64,000 bases of DNA from Vulcanimicrobiota bacterium (lineage in GTDB: Bacteria > Vulcanimicrobiota > JAJTBE01). The notes under the pieces are model-generated. The model worked only from the letters and a program-made list of their open reading frames with translations. It was not told the origin of the DNA and did not search any database. This document shows positions 1-8,492 of this stretch, one piece after another (position 1 is the first letter of the stretch; the number at the start of each line of letters is the position of its first letter). Where the stretch lies: NCBI GenBank assembly GCA_021107945.1, contig JAIORV010000155.1, positions 1 through 64,000 on the forward strand, given 5' to 3'. Made by a program: the position numbers and the translations under genes.

Positions 1-448
1 TGTAGCAAAGGCAGCATAGTGTATAGTCTCAAGCAGGAATGTTTCTTGAAAACTGCAGTAGCTTAATCGAGGCAGCTTCCGGATGTTATGGTATAGGCGT
101 GGAGAAAGCGGTATAATTTCTACTAAGCCTGACTCCACTGAAAACTGGGGAGCCATACTTAATCGATTTCCTATACTGCCCGCAAAATAGTCGCTATATA
201 TGCCCGGAGGAGGTGATCTATGCAAAATAACTGATAATTTCCCAACATTTTCCGAATTGTGAGAATAAAGGGGGATGGTACAAACAATGCCTCCCGTTGG
301 AGCATAAAGAGAAATAACCGGAAAACCAACGGGAGGTCAACACACCAGCGTTCTATATTGGTATGAGCTTCTTATCTGCTGCCAGCATTATTTTTCAGGT
401 TTTAGAAAAAATATTACTGCTGTCCTAATTATTTGCATTGCTAACTGT
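1..448. other. No convincing gene
   Basis: A reading frame open from the window edge stops at base 66 and could be the last 21 codons of a gene lying outside, but nothing identifies it. A good ribosome site (GGAGG) at about 206-212 precedes only a four-codon frame. The one clear structure is the inverted repeat at 290-336, listed separately. Confidence 0.5.
290..336. repeat. Perfect 11-bp inverted repeat, 25-base loop
   Basis: CCTCCCGTTGG at 290-300 pairs exactly with CCAACGGGAGG at 326-336. The stem is GC-rich in an AT-rich setting. No T-run follows on the plus strand, so it is not a standard terminator. It could be a stem in the leader of the gene starting at 494, the end of an old mobile element, or a protein-binding site. 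Confidence 0.6.
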
Positions 449-493
449 ATGAATTTTAGAAGAAGAATAAACAATAGAAAGGAAAGGATCACT

Positions 494-1081
494 ATGAAAA
501 ACTTATCACCTGAGACGATAATAGAGACTGTTCTTAAAAACAATCCAAAAGCCAATGTTGAACTTATCAGGAAAGCATTCGATTTTGCCTCTGAGATACA
601 CGAAGGACAACATCGGAGCGTCGAAGACAAGCCATATTTCATCCACCCATATCGCTCTGCCTTATATCTGGCTAACGAAGTGAGGGTCGGAGACGCAGAG
701 AATATCGTTATCGCGCTACTTCACGATACTTATGAAGACGGACCCGAGGGGACAGGTGAGAGAATTCTTGAGCAGTTTGGAAAGTTTATTTATGATTCAG
801 TCCTGGCATTGTCTAAAACAAAAGAACCAAGCATTGATAAAACAAAGATGAGAAGAGAATACTATCGAAAGATAAAATCCTTACCGAGATCTTTGATTCA
901 AATAAAGTTAAGTGACCGCCTGGACAATCTCAGGGCAGTTCATAAAAACAAGAAGCGGAGGTTAATAAAAGAGACCATGGAGCACTTATATCCTCTGGCA
1001 GAGAAATATTTTCCCAAGATAGCCAAAGACATACTCACGATTATGGAAGATGAACATGATGAACACTCAGATATTTTTTAA
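494..1081 (+). CDS. HD-domain (p)ppGpp hydrolase-like protein (small alarmone hydrolase type)
   Basis: The 195-residue product is an almost bare HD phosphohydrolase domain of the RelA/SpoT class. The metal-binding residues read in order: His51 (FIHP), His77-Asp78 followed by Glu81-Asp82 (HDTYED), and Asp141 in SDRLDNL. The HD..ED arrangement is the one found in hydrolase-competent RelA/SpoT proteins and in MESH1-like small alarmone hydrolases. No synthetase, TGS or ACT domain is attached, so I infer hydrolysis of (p)ppGpp or a related nucleotide. The start at 494 follows GAAAGGAAAGG. An upstream in-frame start at 449 would add 15 basic residues with no ribosome site. No partner synthetase is visible nearby, which leaves toxin neutralisation or housekeeping turnover both open. 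Confidence 0.8.
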   Translation: MKNLSPETIIETVLKNNPKANVELIRKAFDFASEIHEGQHRSVEDKPYFIHPYRSALYLANEVRVGDAENIVIALLHDTYEDGPEGTGERILEQFGKFIYDSVLALSKTKEPSIDKTKMRREYYRKIKSLPRSLIQIKLSDRLDNLRAVHKNKKRRLIKETMEHLYPLAEKYFPKIAKDILTIMEDEHDEHSDIF

Positions 1082-1274
1082 GTATCCTCTTATGGGATCA
1101 GTCCTCTGTCTGCAATTGAAACAGAAAATCAAGGAACTCTATTTGTAACCAAGAAGAAAACATCTTTAGGAAAGGAGTGGTGATAATAATAAAAAGAGAT
1201 TAGTTATCGAAACTGCTAAATCAGTTTCTATCGGGAGTCGGGTGAATTAACTTAAGGCAGGGAGGTATGTTGTA

Positions 1275-2315
1275 ATGAAAGGATGGAGGAGAAGGTTCTT
1301 CTGGATTAACCTGGCTATCTTTAATACGTTGTTGGTTGTTTTACTGCTATTCATATTCAGCTTCAAGGAATGGAAACTCAATATTCTTCAGAAAAACAGT
1401 GCAATAGAGGTAAGAAACAAAGATGGACTGATAGATGTAAAAGTTGAAGATCGTCAGTTCACAAAGATATTGAAGAAGCTGAAGAAAGCCAATAAGGAAA
1501 ACAAGGAATTAAGCAAAGAGTTGAAATCGACAGAGAATCACTTACAGCGGTTAAGCAGCTACCTCAGCGAATGCCGGAAAAGCGAGTTGTTCAGAACATA
1601 TTCTGATTATAATTCAGCTATACTAAAAGACCTTGATCAAGATGGAAAGGATGAATTAATTTGCTGGGGTTCGGATGTCTTTATTAAAATCGGAAACCAA
1701 AGAAATGATATTGCAGGCATAAGAATTTATGCCGCAAGCGGTGATAAGGCTAAGTGTTTCAAAGTTTTTGAGAGAACAAGCATGGGAAGATTTATGAGTG
1801 TTAAAACCGCTGACCTGGATGGCAACGGGACTCAAGAGGTCCTGGTGAAATGGGACTCCGGGGGATCAGGAGGTTACGGGGAAAACGATATTATTTTTTA
1901 TGAGAAAGGGAAATACAGAGAATATTCCTCTGACAAGCTCAGCGCCTATCCCGTCAAATTTCAGGATGTTGATAAAGATGGTAGAACAGAGATTTTGGCC
2001 AGAATTCATTTCCCAAAGGGATTATATAAATGTGGAGAAGTCCCCGTACCAATGCTGTACCAGTGGAATGGAAGCCGTGCCGTGAGCGCACCACGTTATG
2101 TGAAAGCCTATTACTATGAGAGTGTTTTTATTCCGGATATGCAGTGTGAAATTGCTTATCTGGAAAAAGAAAACAAACGAATTAATGGTTCTGATTCCCG
2201 GAAGTCAAGAAATATTCGGCATATTGAATATCGAAAAAGAGCAATTGAAGTGGCCAGGGATTTAATAGAAGGTAATACCGTAAGAGATCCCGGCTGGAGG
2301 GGACCGGGTGATTAG
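1275..2315 (+). CDS. Membrane-anchored protein with coiled coil and VCBS/FG-GAP-like repeats
   Basis: The 346-residue protein has a basic N-terminus and one membrane segment (about residues 9-30), so it should sit as a signal anchor with its body outside the membrane. A heptad-rich Lys/Glu/Leu segment (about 65-105) predicts a coiled coil. The rest carries at least three Asp-rich loops of the form DxDxDGxxE (LDQDGKDEL, LDGNGTQEV, VDKDGRTEI), typical of calcium-binding VCBS/FG-GAP beta-propeller blades. The start follows GGGAGG with nine-base spacing. I can assign no substrate; similar proteins are surface-exposed binding or scaffolding proteins. It lies on the same strand as the HD protein but almost 200 bases away. 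Confidence 0.65.
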   Translation: MKGWRRRFFWINLAIFNTLLVVLLLFIFSFKEWKLNILQKNSAIEVRNKDGLIDVKVEDRQFTKILKKLKKANKENKELSKELKSTENHLQRLSSYLSECRKSELFRTYSDYNSAILKDLDQDGKDELICWGSDVFIKIGNQRNDIAGIRIYAASGDKAKCFKVFERTSMGRFMSVKTADLDGNGTQEVLVKWDSGGSGGYGENDIIFYEKGKYREYSSDKLSAYPVKFQDVDKDGRTEILARIHFPKGLYKCGEVPVPMLYQWNGSRAVSAPRYVKAYYYESVFIPDMQCEIAYLEKENKRINGSDSRKSRNIRHIEYRKRAIEVARDLIEGNTVRDPGWRGPGD

Positions 2316-2345
2316 AAGTATTTTTTAAGATGAGAAGGTCAATTG

Positions 2346-2447
2346 ATGGGCAGGTTAATCGAGTGGGATAAGGTCATGGCAAATTACTATGATCTTACCC
2401 CACACGATTATTACGACAGATCCTTGCAAAAAAAGAAAAATTTTTAG
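2346..2447 (+). CDS. Possible 33-residue ORF, unknown
   Basis: A short frame with ATG at 2346 preceded by AGAAGG encodes a Tyr/Asp-rich peptide (contains DLTPHDYYDRS). It lies in the 384-base gap before the large NACHT gene. No homology is apparent and it may be chance. The rest of this gap (2448-2699) shows no supported gene; an antisense frame at 2355-2624 has no start signal. Confidence 0.2.
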   Translation: MGRLIEWDKVMANYYDLTPHDYYDRSLQKKKNF

Positions 2448-2699
2448 CGGGTAAGCAACTCCACATTTCTTCAGGTGGAATATAACAACAATGGAATTCC
2501 CTCCATTAATTCCCGGACATTTGATGAAAGTAGTTCTCGTTGTCCTCTCTGCAAGTTGAGCGGTATGGGTGACGAAACCCTGGGGATGTTGCAGGAGGTT
2601 TTGTTTTAGATAAACTTTATACATTATCTTATAGGGATAGAGCTAAGTTCTGAATAATAATATAAATGCGGTTTTATTACATTTGCCTGTTATTCAGGT

Positions 2700-5600
2700 A
2701 TGGATAGGAAGATGAGTATGCCCGGAATATCTCCATTGGATAAAGTAAAAGAACTTCTCGGTATTTTGCATGATAAATCCAGCTCTTATGGCAATAAGGA
2801 ATCTGCCTGGCTTGAGCTGAAGGCTTTGGGGAAGAGTCCTTTTGTTGGGGCTTACCGGGAAATTGTGGCGATGGATTATGATAATGCCATCAGGGAATTA
2901 GAGGAAATCGAGGTCCTATTTGAGACTGAGGAAGTAAAAGGCTTTTTCAATAATTCAGGTATCTATCAAAAAGATTATCGCATTGCCTTGGGTTATCTTT
3001 ACTGTGCTTTTGCTGCCGTTGAGGCAAAGGCGATGCCCGCGGTCAGAGATTATCAATCTTCAAATTTACTTGAAAATGCAAGAAATGCTATTATAAACCT
3101 GGAAACGGAGATAGAGGGGAAAGAAAAGGAAGAGACCGGGTTTACAGATAGTGATATCCAATGGGGATCTCCATCCCATCCTGTTGGACAGGCATTTGAC
3201 ATACTGAGGAACCGGGAAATGAAATCCCCTGAAGCAAGGGAATTTACTTTTTTTCTCCTGGGGAAGAAGCTGCCCTTACACAAAAAATTACCTTCTGATT
3301 TATTTGGAGGTAATGAAGAAGAAATGAAAGCACAGATAGAAAAGGCTATGAAAAATCCTTTCAATACAGAACCTGTACTTCTCAGATTCAGGCGGATTAA
3401 GGTGTATGCCGCTAGGCGAATCCCTATTAATAACCGTGTAGATGGCTGGTCAGGGACCCTTATTGTGAAGATGATAAGTCCCGGCAGGGGGAATTTTTAT
3501 TCATATCAGAATAATATGGTTCTGTTTTCCATGGACAACGAATTTCGCAAAGCCATCAACACTGCCTGGGAATATGCGAAAGACTTCCTCGAAGATAAAA
3601 ATGTGGATGTTTTCTGGAGACTGGAAACCAGTGATTCGCTATCCCTGAATGACAAATCCATCGGCGCTCCCATGGCCCTGGCATTAAGACAGCTTGTAAA
3701 GAACGAACCCATCGACCCTTCCTGCGCCATTACCGGTTCTATTGTATTTGACACAGAAGATGGGCTGGGGAAAGTGGGGGAAGTGGGACGCATAAGAGCC
3801 AAGGTTGAGAAGGCAATTGAGGATAAAATCTCAATCTTTATGCTGAGTAACCAGGAAAAAGAAGAAGAGATAAAAAGCGCCGGTGAAGCTGGGGCTGTGA
3901 TAAAACCAATAACTTCCGATGTCGTTGAGGAGGCTGAGAGGGTAGCCGAGAGGGATGACACAACCCGGGTTGTCAGGGTTGAAACTATAGACGAAGCTGC
4001 TGAATATGCCTCCGGGCTGCCGAAGGAAGTAAAGAGATACCTGGAATTTGTGGGGCAGGAGAGTGAAGAGCTTAATATTCTTAAGAGGTTGGGGAAGCAG
4101 ATTAATCTTAAAGATATTTACATCTCAGTGAAGACAACGAAATGGGAGAAGCGGGATTACCAGGAAGAACGGCGCCGGGAGATGGAGCGGATAAAGGGCA
4201 AGTGGGAAGAGGAGAAAGACTTAATATTTAAAGACCCCCGGATTCCCAGAGGTGGAGACAGGGAGAAGAAGGGAGAAGAAAAGGCAAAGGTTTTTCAGTG
4301 GAAAGATGAGAGGAAGAAGTATCGCAAATGCGCGTTTCTGGGCGATCCCGGCGCCGGTAAATCGACTTTGTTGAGGTGGGAATCGTGTCATGTTGTTGAA
4401 GATGGTTTGAAGACGATTGAAAAGGGGGAAAGATATTCCGATATTGAGATTCCCATGTTCATCAGGCTTGCGGAGATTTCATCTTCTCTTATGGAAAACA
4501 GAAAAGACGGAAATGTTCCTGACCTCCTGAATGTGCATATAAACAGCAAATTAAAGCCTGTTTTTCAGGATGACGGTTTCAGTAAATTCATAAAAAACCA
4601 GGCAAAGGAGGGGAAGGTCTGTTTTCTGCTGGACGCCCTTGACGAGGTGCCCGATGGGGAGAGGAAAGTCCTTGATGAAAGCCTGAAGAACCTGGAGATT
4701 TGCTATAAAAAATGTCGTTTTCTCCTGACTTCAAGAATCGTGGGATACAGCGGATGTCCCTTCAACTTGGCTGGAAAAATAGAGGATTATACTCTGACTC
4801 TGGTTCCATTCGGGTGGAAAGAGACGGAAAGGTTTGTTAAATCCTGGTTCCACGGGAGTGCACTGGCAAAAAAGGGTAAAAACTTCCTGAATGAGCTGAA
4901 GAAGAATCGGGAGATGAAGGGATTGTCCCAGAACCCGCTGCTTTTGACGCTGCTATGCGCGCTGTATGAAGAGGAGTCGGGGGATGGAAAGGGAGATGGG
5001 AAGATTCCGGTGAAAAAGAGTCAGTTGTATGATAAGTGTATAAATAACTTCCTCACGATATGGAAATCTACAAAAGACAAGGCAGAAACAGACCACAAAC
5101 TCAAACTTGATGCAAAGAGGATTCTTTATGCAGACATGGCTTTTCATTTCTTCAGTCAGGGAAAGGAATTCTTCCCTGAACAGGAGACGTTGAACTTCAT
5201 AAAATTCCATGATAGAGTAAAGGAATTTGCCGGGTCTCCGACATTTGATGAGGAAAGCATAACTGACTGGAAAAGATTTTTAATAAGCCTGAAAGATAGT
5301 GATAATAAACACACAGTTTTTGTCTATTCAAAATTGTCAAAGGAAGAAAGAAATCTTATTGATGAATGGAATGCTGATTGTAAAATAGATGAAGATCTGA
5401 TAACAGATATTACCATAGGGCTAAACAGAATATTACTTGATAAGAGGTTCTACAAAAATGAGTTGTTCAGGGACCTGGAGATTTTTCAGGAAGCCCAATC
5501 AACATCTGAGAAAAAAGGTGCCAATTTAAGAAGCAAGGAAATCCAGTTATTAAACCGGAACACTATAGAATCAATCTTCCCCAATTTAATTCAGAACTTG

Positions 5601-7796
5601 TACATCGATGAAATATTGTCCGACGGCATTCTTGTCCCTGCAGGATATGACAAATCTGGAGTAGCGAAGTTTATGTTCCTCCACCGGACATTCCAGGAAT
5701 ATTTAACAGCCTGCGCCCTATCAGAAGATCCCCTGTCTGAACCAGTCGAAAGACCAAGCATAACTGCCAAAAAGAACAAGCCTACTGTTAAACTCACTGG
5801 CATCGATTTCATAGAATCACAGTTGTGGGACTTCGAGTGGTGGGAAGAGGTTATCCTGCTTATGTCATCCCGGTTTGGTGATGAATCAGGCAAAACCGAT
5901 GGATACAATAATGGAGTTGGTGGACACAACAAAGCTGAAGACCTGGTGAAAATGCTTCTTGAGCATGATGATCAGAGATGTATAGAAGAAGCTTTTACAA
6001 ATCCCATAGAAGACAGGGAACCATTACGGCAAATGCTTTTTCTCGCTGTTCACTGCTGTGGAGATGGAAATGTCACGGGAGATTCTGTTGACAGTGTCAT
6101 CAAACTTCTGAATAGCCTAAGAAATAGGAAGAAAGAATACTATGCTCTTTACTGGGAAGTAATAAATGCCCTTGGTAAAATAGGCCCCAATGCTTTACCT
6201 GCGCTAAAAGAGATGTTGAAAGATGATGATTGGCCTGTTCGCATAGTGGTGGAGGAAGCCCTGGGTAATATCGGCTCAACCGAAGCTATACCGGCGCTAA
6301 AAGAGGCATTGAAGAATGATGGATGGTGGGTTCACAAGGGAGCGGCGGAAGCCCTCGTGGAAATCGGCTCCGAAGCTATACCCGCGCTAAAAGAGGCATT
6401 GAAGGATAGAGATAGGAGTATTGGCATGAGAGCGGCGAGAGCCCTGGGAGAAATCGGCTCCACCGAGGCTATACCGGCGCTAAAAGAGGCATTGAAGGAT
6501 GATAAAGATGATGAATCTTGGAGGGTTCGCGAGACAGCGGCGGGAGCCCTGGGCAAAATCGGCTCCACCGAAGCAATACCGGCACTCATAGAGGCATTGA
6601 AGATAGAGGCATTGAAGGATGAAGATCTGACAGTTATCGCTGCAGCGGCGAGAGCCCTAGGCAAAATCGGCTCCGTCGATGCCATAACGGCGATAATGGA
6701 GGCATTTAAGGGCAGAGATTGGTATGTTCGCCGGGTAGCGGTGGAAGCATGGGGCAAAATCGGCTCAACCGAGGCTATACCGGCGCTAAAAGAGGCATTG
6801 AAGGATGAGAACAAGCATGTTCGCAATGCAGCGGTGGAAGCATTGGGCAACATTGGCTCAGAAGCTATACCGGCGCTCATAGAGGCATTGAAGCATGATG
6901 ATTGGTGGGTTCGCAAGAGAGCGGCGGAAGCCCTGGGCAAAATCGGCTCCAATGAAGCTATACCTATGCTAAAAGAGGCATTGAAGGATGAGAACAAGTA
7001 TGTTCGCAATGCAGCGGTGCGAGCCTGGGGCAAAATCGGCTCCAATGAAGCTATGCCGGAGATAAAAGAGGCATTGAAGGATGATAAAGATGATGAATCT
7101 TGGAGGGTTCGCGAGACAGCGGCGGGAGCCCTGGGCAAAATCGGCTCCACCGAAGCAATACCGGCAATAGGAAAGGCATTGAAGGATGAGAACAAGTGGG
7201 TTCGCAAGGCAGCGGTGGAAGCATTGGGCAACATTGGCTCAACCGAAGCTATACCGGCGCTCATAGAGGCATTGAAGGATGATGATTGGTGGGTTCGCAA
7301 GACAGCGGCGGAAGCCCTGGGCAAAATCGGCTCCAATGAAGCTATACCTATGCTAAAAGAGGCATTGAAGGATGAGAACAAGTATGTTCGCAATGCAGCG
7401 GTGGAAGCATGGGGCAAGGATGATGAATCTTATAGGGTTCGCAATGCAGCGGCGAAAGCCCTGGGGGAAATCGGCTCCACCGAGGCTATACCGGCGCTAA
7501 AAGAGGCATTGAAGGATGATTGTTGGAGTGTTTTCCGTACAGCGGTGGTAGCACTGGGGGAAATCGGCTCAATGAATATTTTACCATTGGATGTCATCTT
7601 GACAATGATAGATAGAATGATTTATGATCCTTATAATGATGTGAAAATAGCCTGTTATAATGCTCTCCTTAACGCAACAAGAACCCTCAGGAGGGAGAAA
7701 AAGAAACTAAATCCACTGGAAAAAAATCCGCTTTCAGTTTTATTAAAAAATATAATGTCAAAATTTTCATCATGGTTTAAGATAAAGCCAAAATGA
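2700..7796 (+). CDS. Lon-type protease / NACHT NTPase / HEAT-repeat protein (bacterial NLR-like)
   Basis: This 1698-residue protein has three parts. Residues about 225-420 align with the Lon protease catalytic domain: Ser320 in DKSIGAP sits where Lon has its nucleophile in GPSAG, TGSIVF matches the TGE strand, and Lys368 in RIRAKVEKA sits at the Lon catalytic lysine. Residues about 540-800 form a NACHT NTPase with Walker A GDPGAGKST (548-556) and the acidic Walker B of FLLDALDEVP (about 640). From about 1145 to 1640 the protein is a run of 31-37-residue HEAT repeats with the core AIPALKEALKD. A triggerable effector, a STAND NTPase switch and a repeat sensor is the layout of NLR-type and Avs-type anti-phage proteins. 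I infer that ligand binding to the HEAT arch activates the protease. The first 220 residues match nothing I recognise. ATG at 2700 is the longest start; ATG at 2718 has a better-spaced AGGAAG. Confidence 0.8.
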   Translation: MDRKMSMPGISPLDKVKELLGILHDKSSSYGNKESAWLELKALGKSPFVGAYREIVAMDYDNAIRELEEIEVLFETEEVKGFFNNSGIYQKDYRIALGYLYCAFAAVEAKAMPAVRDYQSSNLLENARNAIINLETEIEGKEKEETGFTDSDIQWGSPSHPVGQAFDILRNREMKSPEAREFTFFLLGKKLPLHKKLPSDLFGGNEEEMKAQIEKAMKNPFNTEPVLLRFRRIKVYAARRIPINNRVDGWSGTLIVKMISPGRGNFYSYQNNMVLFSMDNEFRKAINTAWEYAKDFLEDKNVDVFWRLETSDSLSLNDKSIGAPMALALRQLVKNEPIDPSCAITGSIVFDTEDGLGKVGEVGRIRAKVEKAIEDKISIFMLSNQEKEEEIKSAGEAGAVIKPITSDVVEEAERVAERDDTTRVVRVETIDEAAEYASGLPKEVKRYLEFVGQESEELNILKRLGKQINLKDIYISVKTTKWEKRDYQEERRREMERIKGKWEEEKDLIFKDPRIPRGGDREKKGEEKAKVFQWKDERKKYRKCAFLGDPGAGKSTLLRWESCHVVEDGLKTIEKGERYSDIEIPMFIRLAEISSSLMENRKDGNVPDLLNVHINSKLKPVFQDDGFSKFIKNQAKEGKVCFLLDALDEVPDGERKVLDESLKNLEICYKKCRFLLTSRIVGYSGCPFNLAGKIEDYTLTLVPFGWKETERFVKSWFHGSALAKKGKNFLNELKKNREMKGLSQNPLLLTLLCALYEEESGDGKGDGKIPVKKSQLYDKCINNFLTIWKSTKDKAETDHKLKLDAKRILYADMAFHFFSQGKEFFPEQETLNFIKFHDRVKEFAGSPTFDEESITDWKRFLISLKDSDNKHTVFVYSKLSKEERNLIDEWNADCKIDEDLITDITIGLNRILLDKRFYKNELFRDLEIFQEAQSTSEKKGANLRSKEIQLLNRNTIESIFPNLIQNLYIDEILSDGILVPAGYDKSGVAKFMFLHRTFQEYLTACALSEDPLSEPVERPSITAKKNKPTVKLTGIDFIESQLWDFEWWEEVILLMSSRFGDESGKTDGYNNGVGGHNKAEDLVKMLLEHDDQRCIEEAFTNPIEDREPLRQMLFLAVHCCGDGNVTGDSVDSVIKLLNSLRNRKKEYYALYWEVINALGKIGPNALPALKEMLKDDDWPVRIVVEEALGNIGSTEAIPALKEALKNDGWWVHKGAAEALVEIGSEAIPALKEALKDRDRSIGMRAARALGEIGSTEAIPALKEALKDDKDDESWRVRETAAGALGKIGSTEAIPALIEALKIEALKDEDLTVIAAAARALGKIGSVDAITAIMEAFKGRDWYVRRVAVEAWGKIGSTEAIPALKEALKDENKHVRNAAVEALGNIGSEAIPALIEALKHDDWWVRKRAAEALGKIGSNEAIPMLKEALKDENKYVRNAAVRAWGKIGSNEAMPEIKEALKDDKDDESWRVRETAAGALGKIGSTEAIPAIGKALKDENKWVRKAAVEALGNIGSTEAIPALIEALKDDDWWVRKTAAEALGKIGSNEAIPMLKEALKDENKYVRNAAVEAWGKDDESYRVRNAAAKALGEIGSTEAIPALKEALKDDCWSVFRTAVVALGEIGSMNILPLDVILTMIDRMIYDPYNDVKIACYNALLNATRTLRREKKKLNPLEKNPLSVLLKNIMSKFSSWFKIKPK
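6160..7590 (+). repeat. Near-identical in-gene tandem repeats encoding HEAT units
   Basis: Roughly 93-120-base units recur with blocks such as GGCATTGAAGGATGA and AAAATCGGCTCC almost unchanged. Longer pieces are duplicated nearly perfectly: 6499-6588 matches 7079-7168, and about 6891-7010 matches about 7270-7400. Unequal crossing-over in the sensor region is the simplest cause. Assembly collapse or expansion is possible here. Confidence 0.85.
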
Positions 7797-8001
7797 ACTT
7801 GCTCACCATTTACTATGGGATATAGAAATCAGTAAAACAGAGGAATAATTGTTTTATCAATACGAACCTCCAACCCGAACCATCAGAATATTCTCAATTC
7901 AATAAATAATTTTGAATATTCCCTTCCTGAAATTCTTGGAAATAAATCTTAAATCACCACTTAATTTTTCACAACCAATCCTGTATGTACTTTTGAATTA
8001 G

Positions 8002-8279
8002 AACGGATGTTCCATAAAAAATGAATGCTTTCAAAGCCAGGAAACATAGATTTTTTCGAGCTTTGCGGTGTTGCCACTTGTTTTGTTGTAATGGTAACAC
8101 TTGATTTCTCTTATTACAAATGATTCTGATAAATCTTTAACCTAATTTTTAGCACACTAATAAAATGCTGTCAAGTATGAAAACGAAAAAATTGTAGTGT
8201 ACACTACGATGAGTCAAAAAATTGGTGTTAGCCTTGATATTATGGGCTTCAAGCCAAATTGCTCGCTGGAACATCCGTT
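8002..8279. mobile_element. MITE-like element with 13-bp terminal inverted repeats
   Basis: AACGGATGTTCCA at 8002-8014 is the exact reverse complement of TGGAACATCCGTT at 8267-8279. The 278-base segment has no ORF and holds further internal palindromes. This size and structure are typical of a non-autonomous miniature transposon. No clear target duplication is seen at the edges and no transposase with matching ends is in the window, so the mobile-element reading is an inference. Confidence 0.45.
8194..8207. promoter_or_regulatory. Perfect 14-bp palindrome, possible operator
   Basis: GTAGTGTACACTAC is a perfect dyad about 285 bases upstream of the FtsZ-like/VWA operon. Perfect palindromes of this length often bind dimeric regulators. 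It lies inside the MITE-like element, so it could equally belong to that element. Confidence 0.35.
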
Positions 8280-8492
8280 AGAATAAACAAAGAACTTCTG
8301 AGTTCATAAATCGGGAAAATATCCCAAAAAACAACTCCCCAAAATTTTTCAAAATTAATTTCAAAACACACTTAAGTTTTTCTCTCCTCTCCTGTAAATA
8401 GATATGATCCGGATCAAGAAAAGCGAGTCAGGAAATAGGCGAAGCTATAGTGAAAGCATCCCGAAAAACAAAAAAGGCAAGGAGTGGTGAAA

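Larger units (their letters stand above)
7797..8483. other. Long AT-rich non-coding interval
   Basis: No supported gene lies in these 687 bases. The interval holds a MITE-like inverted-repeat element (8002-8279), a stem GTGTTGCCA / TGGTAACAC at 8068-8100, a 14-bp palindrome at 8194-8207 and a 10-bp palindrome GATCCGGATC at 8406-8415. The last is 78 bases before the FtsZ-like gene and could be an operator. Confidence 0.6.

Noticed and set aside
180-250. Riboswitch or T-box leader suggested by the GGAGGTGATC stretch
   Set aside because: No conserved T-box or riboswitch core; it is only an SD-like sequence before a four-codon frame.
2355-2624. 89-residue antisense ORF before the NACHT gene
   Set aside because: No ribosome site, low-complexity hydrophobic segment, no conserved motif.
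6332-7417. 361-residue antisense ORF in the HEAT-repeat region
   Set aside because: It mirrors the repeat structure of the plus-strand gene and results from its codon composition.
6160-7590. CRISPR array
   Set aside because: The repeats are in-frame HEAT codons of variable length with no unique spacers between identical repeats.
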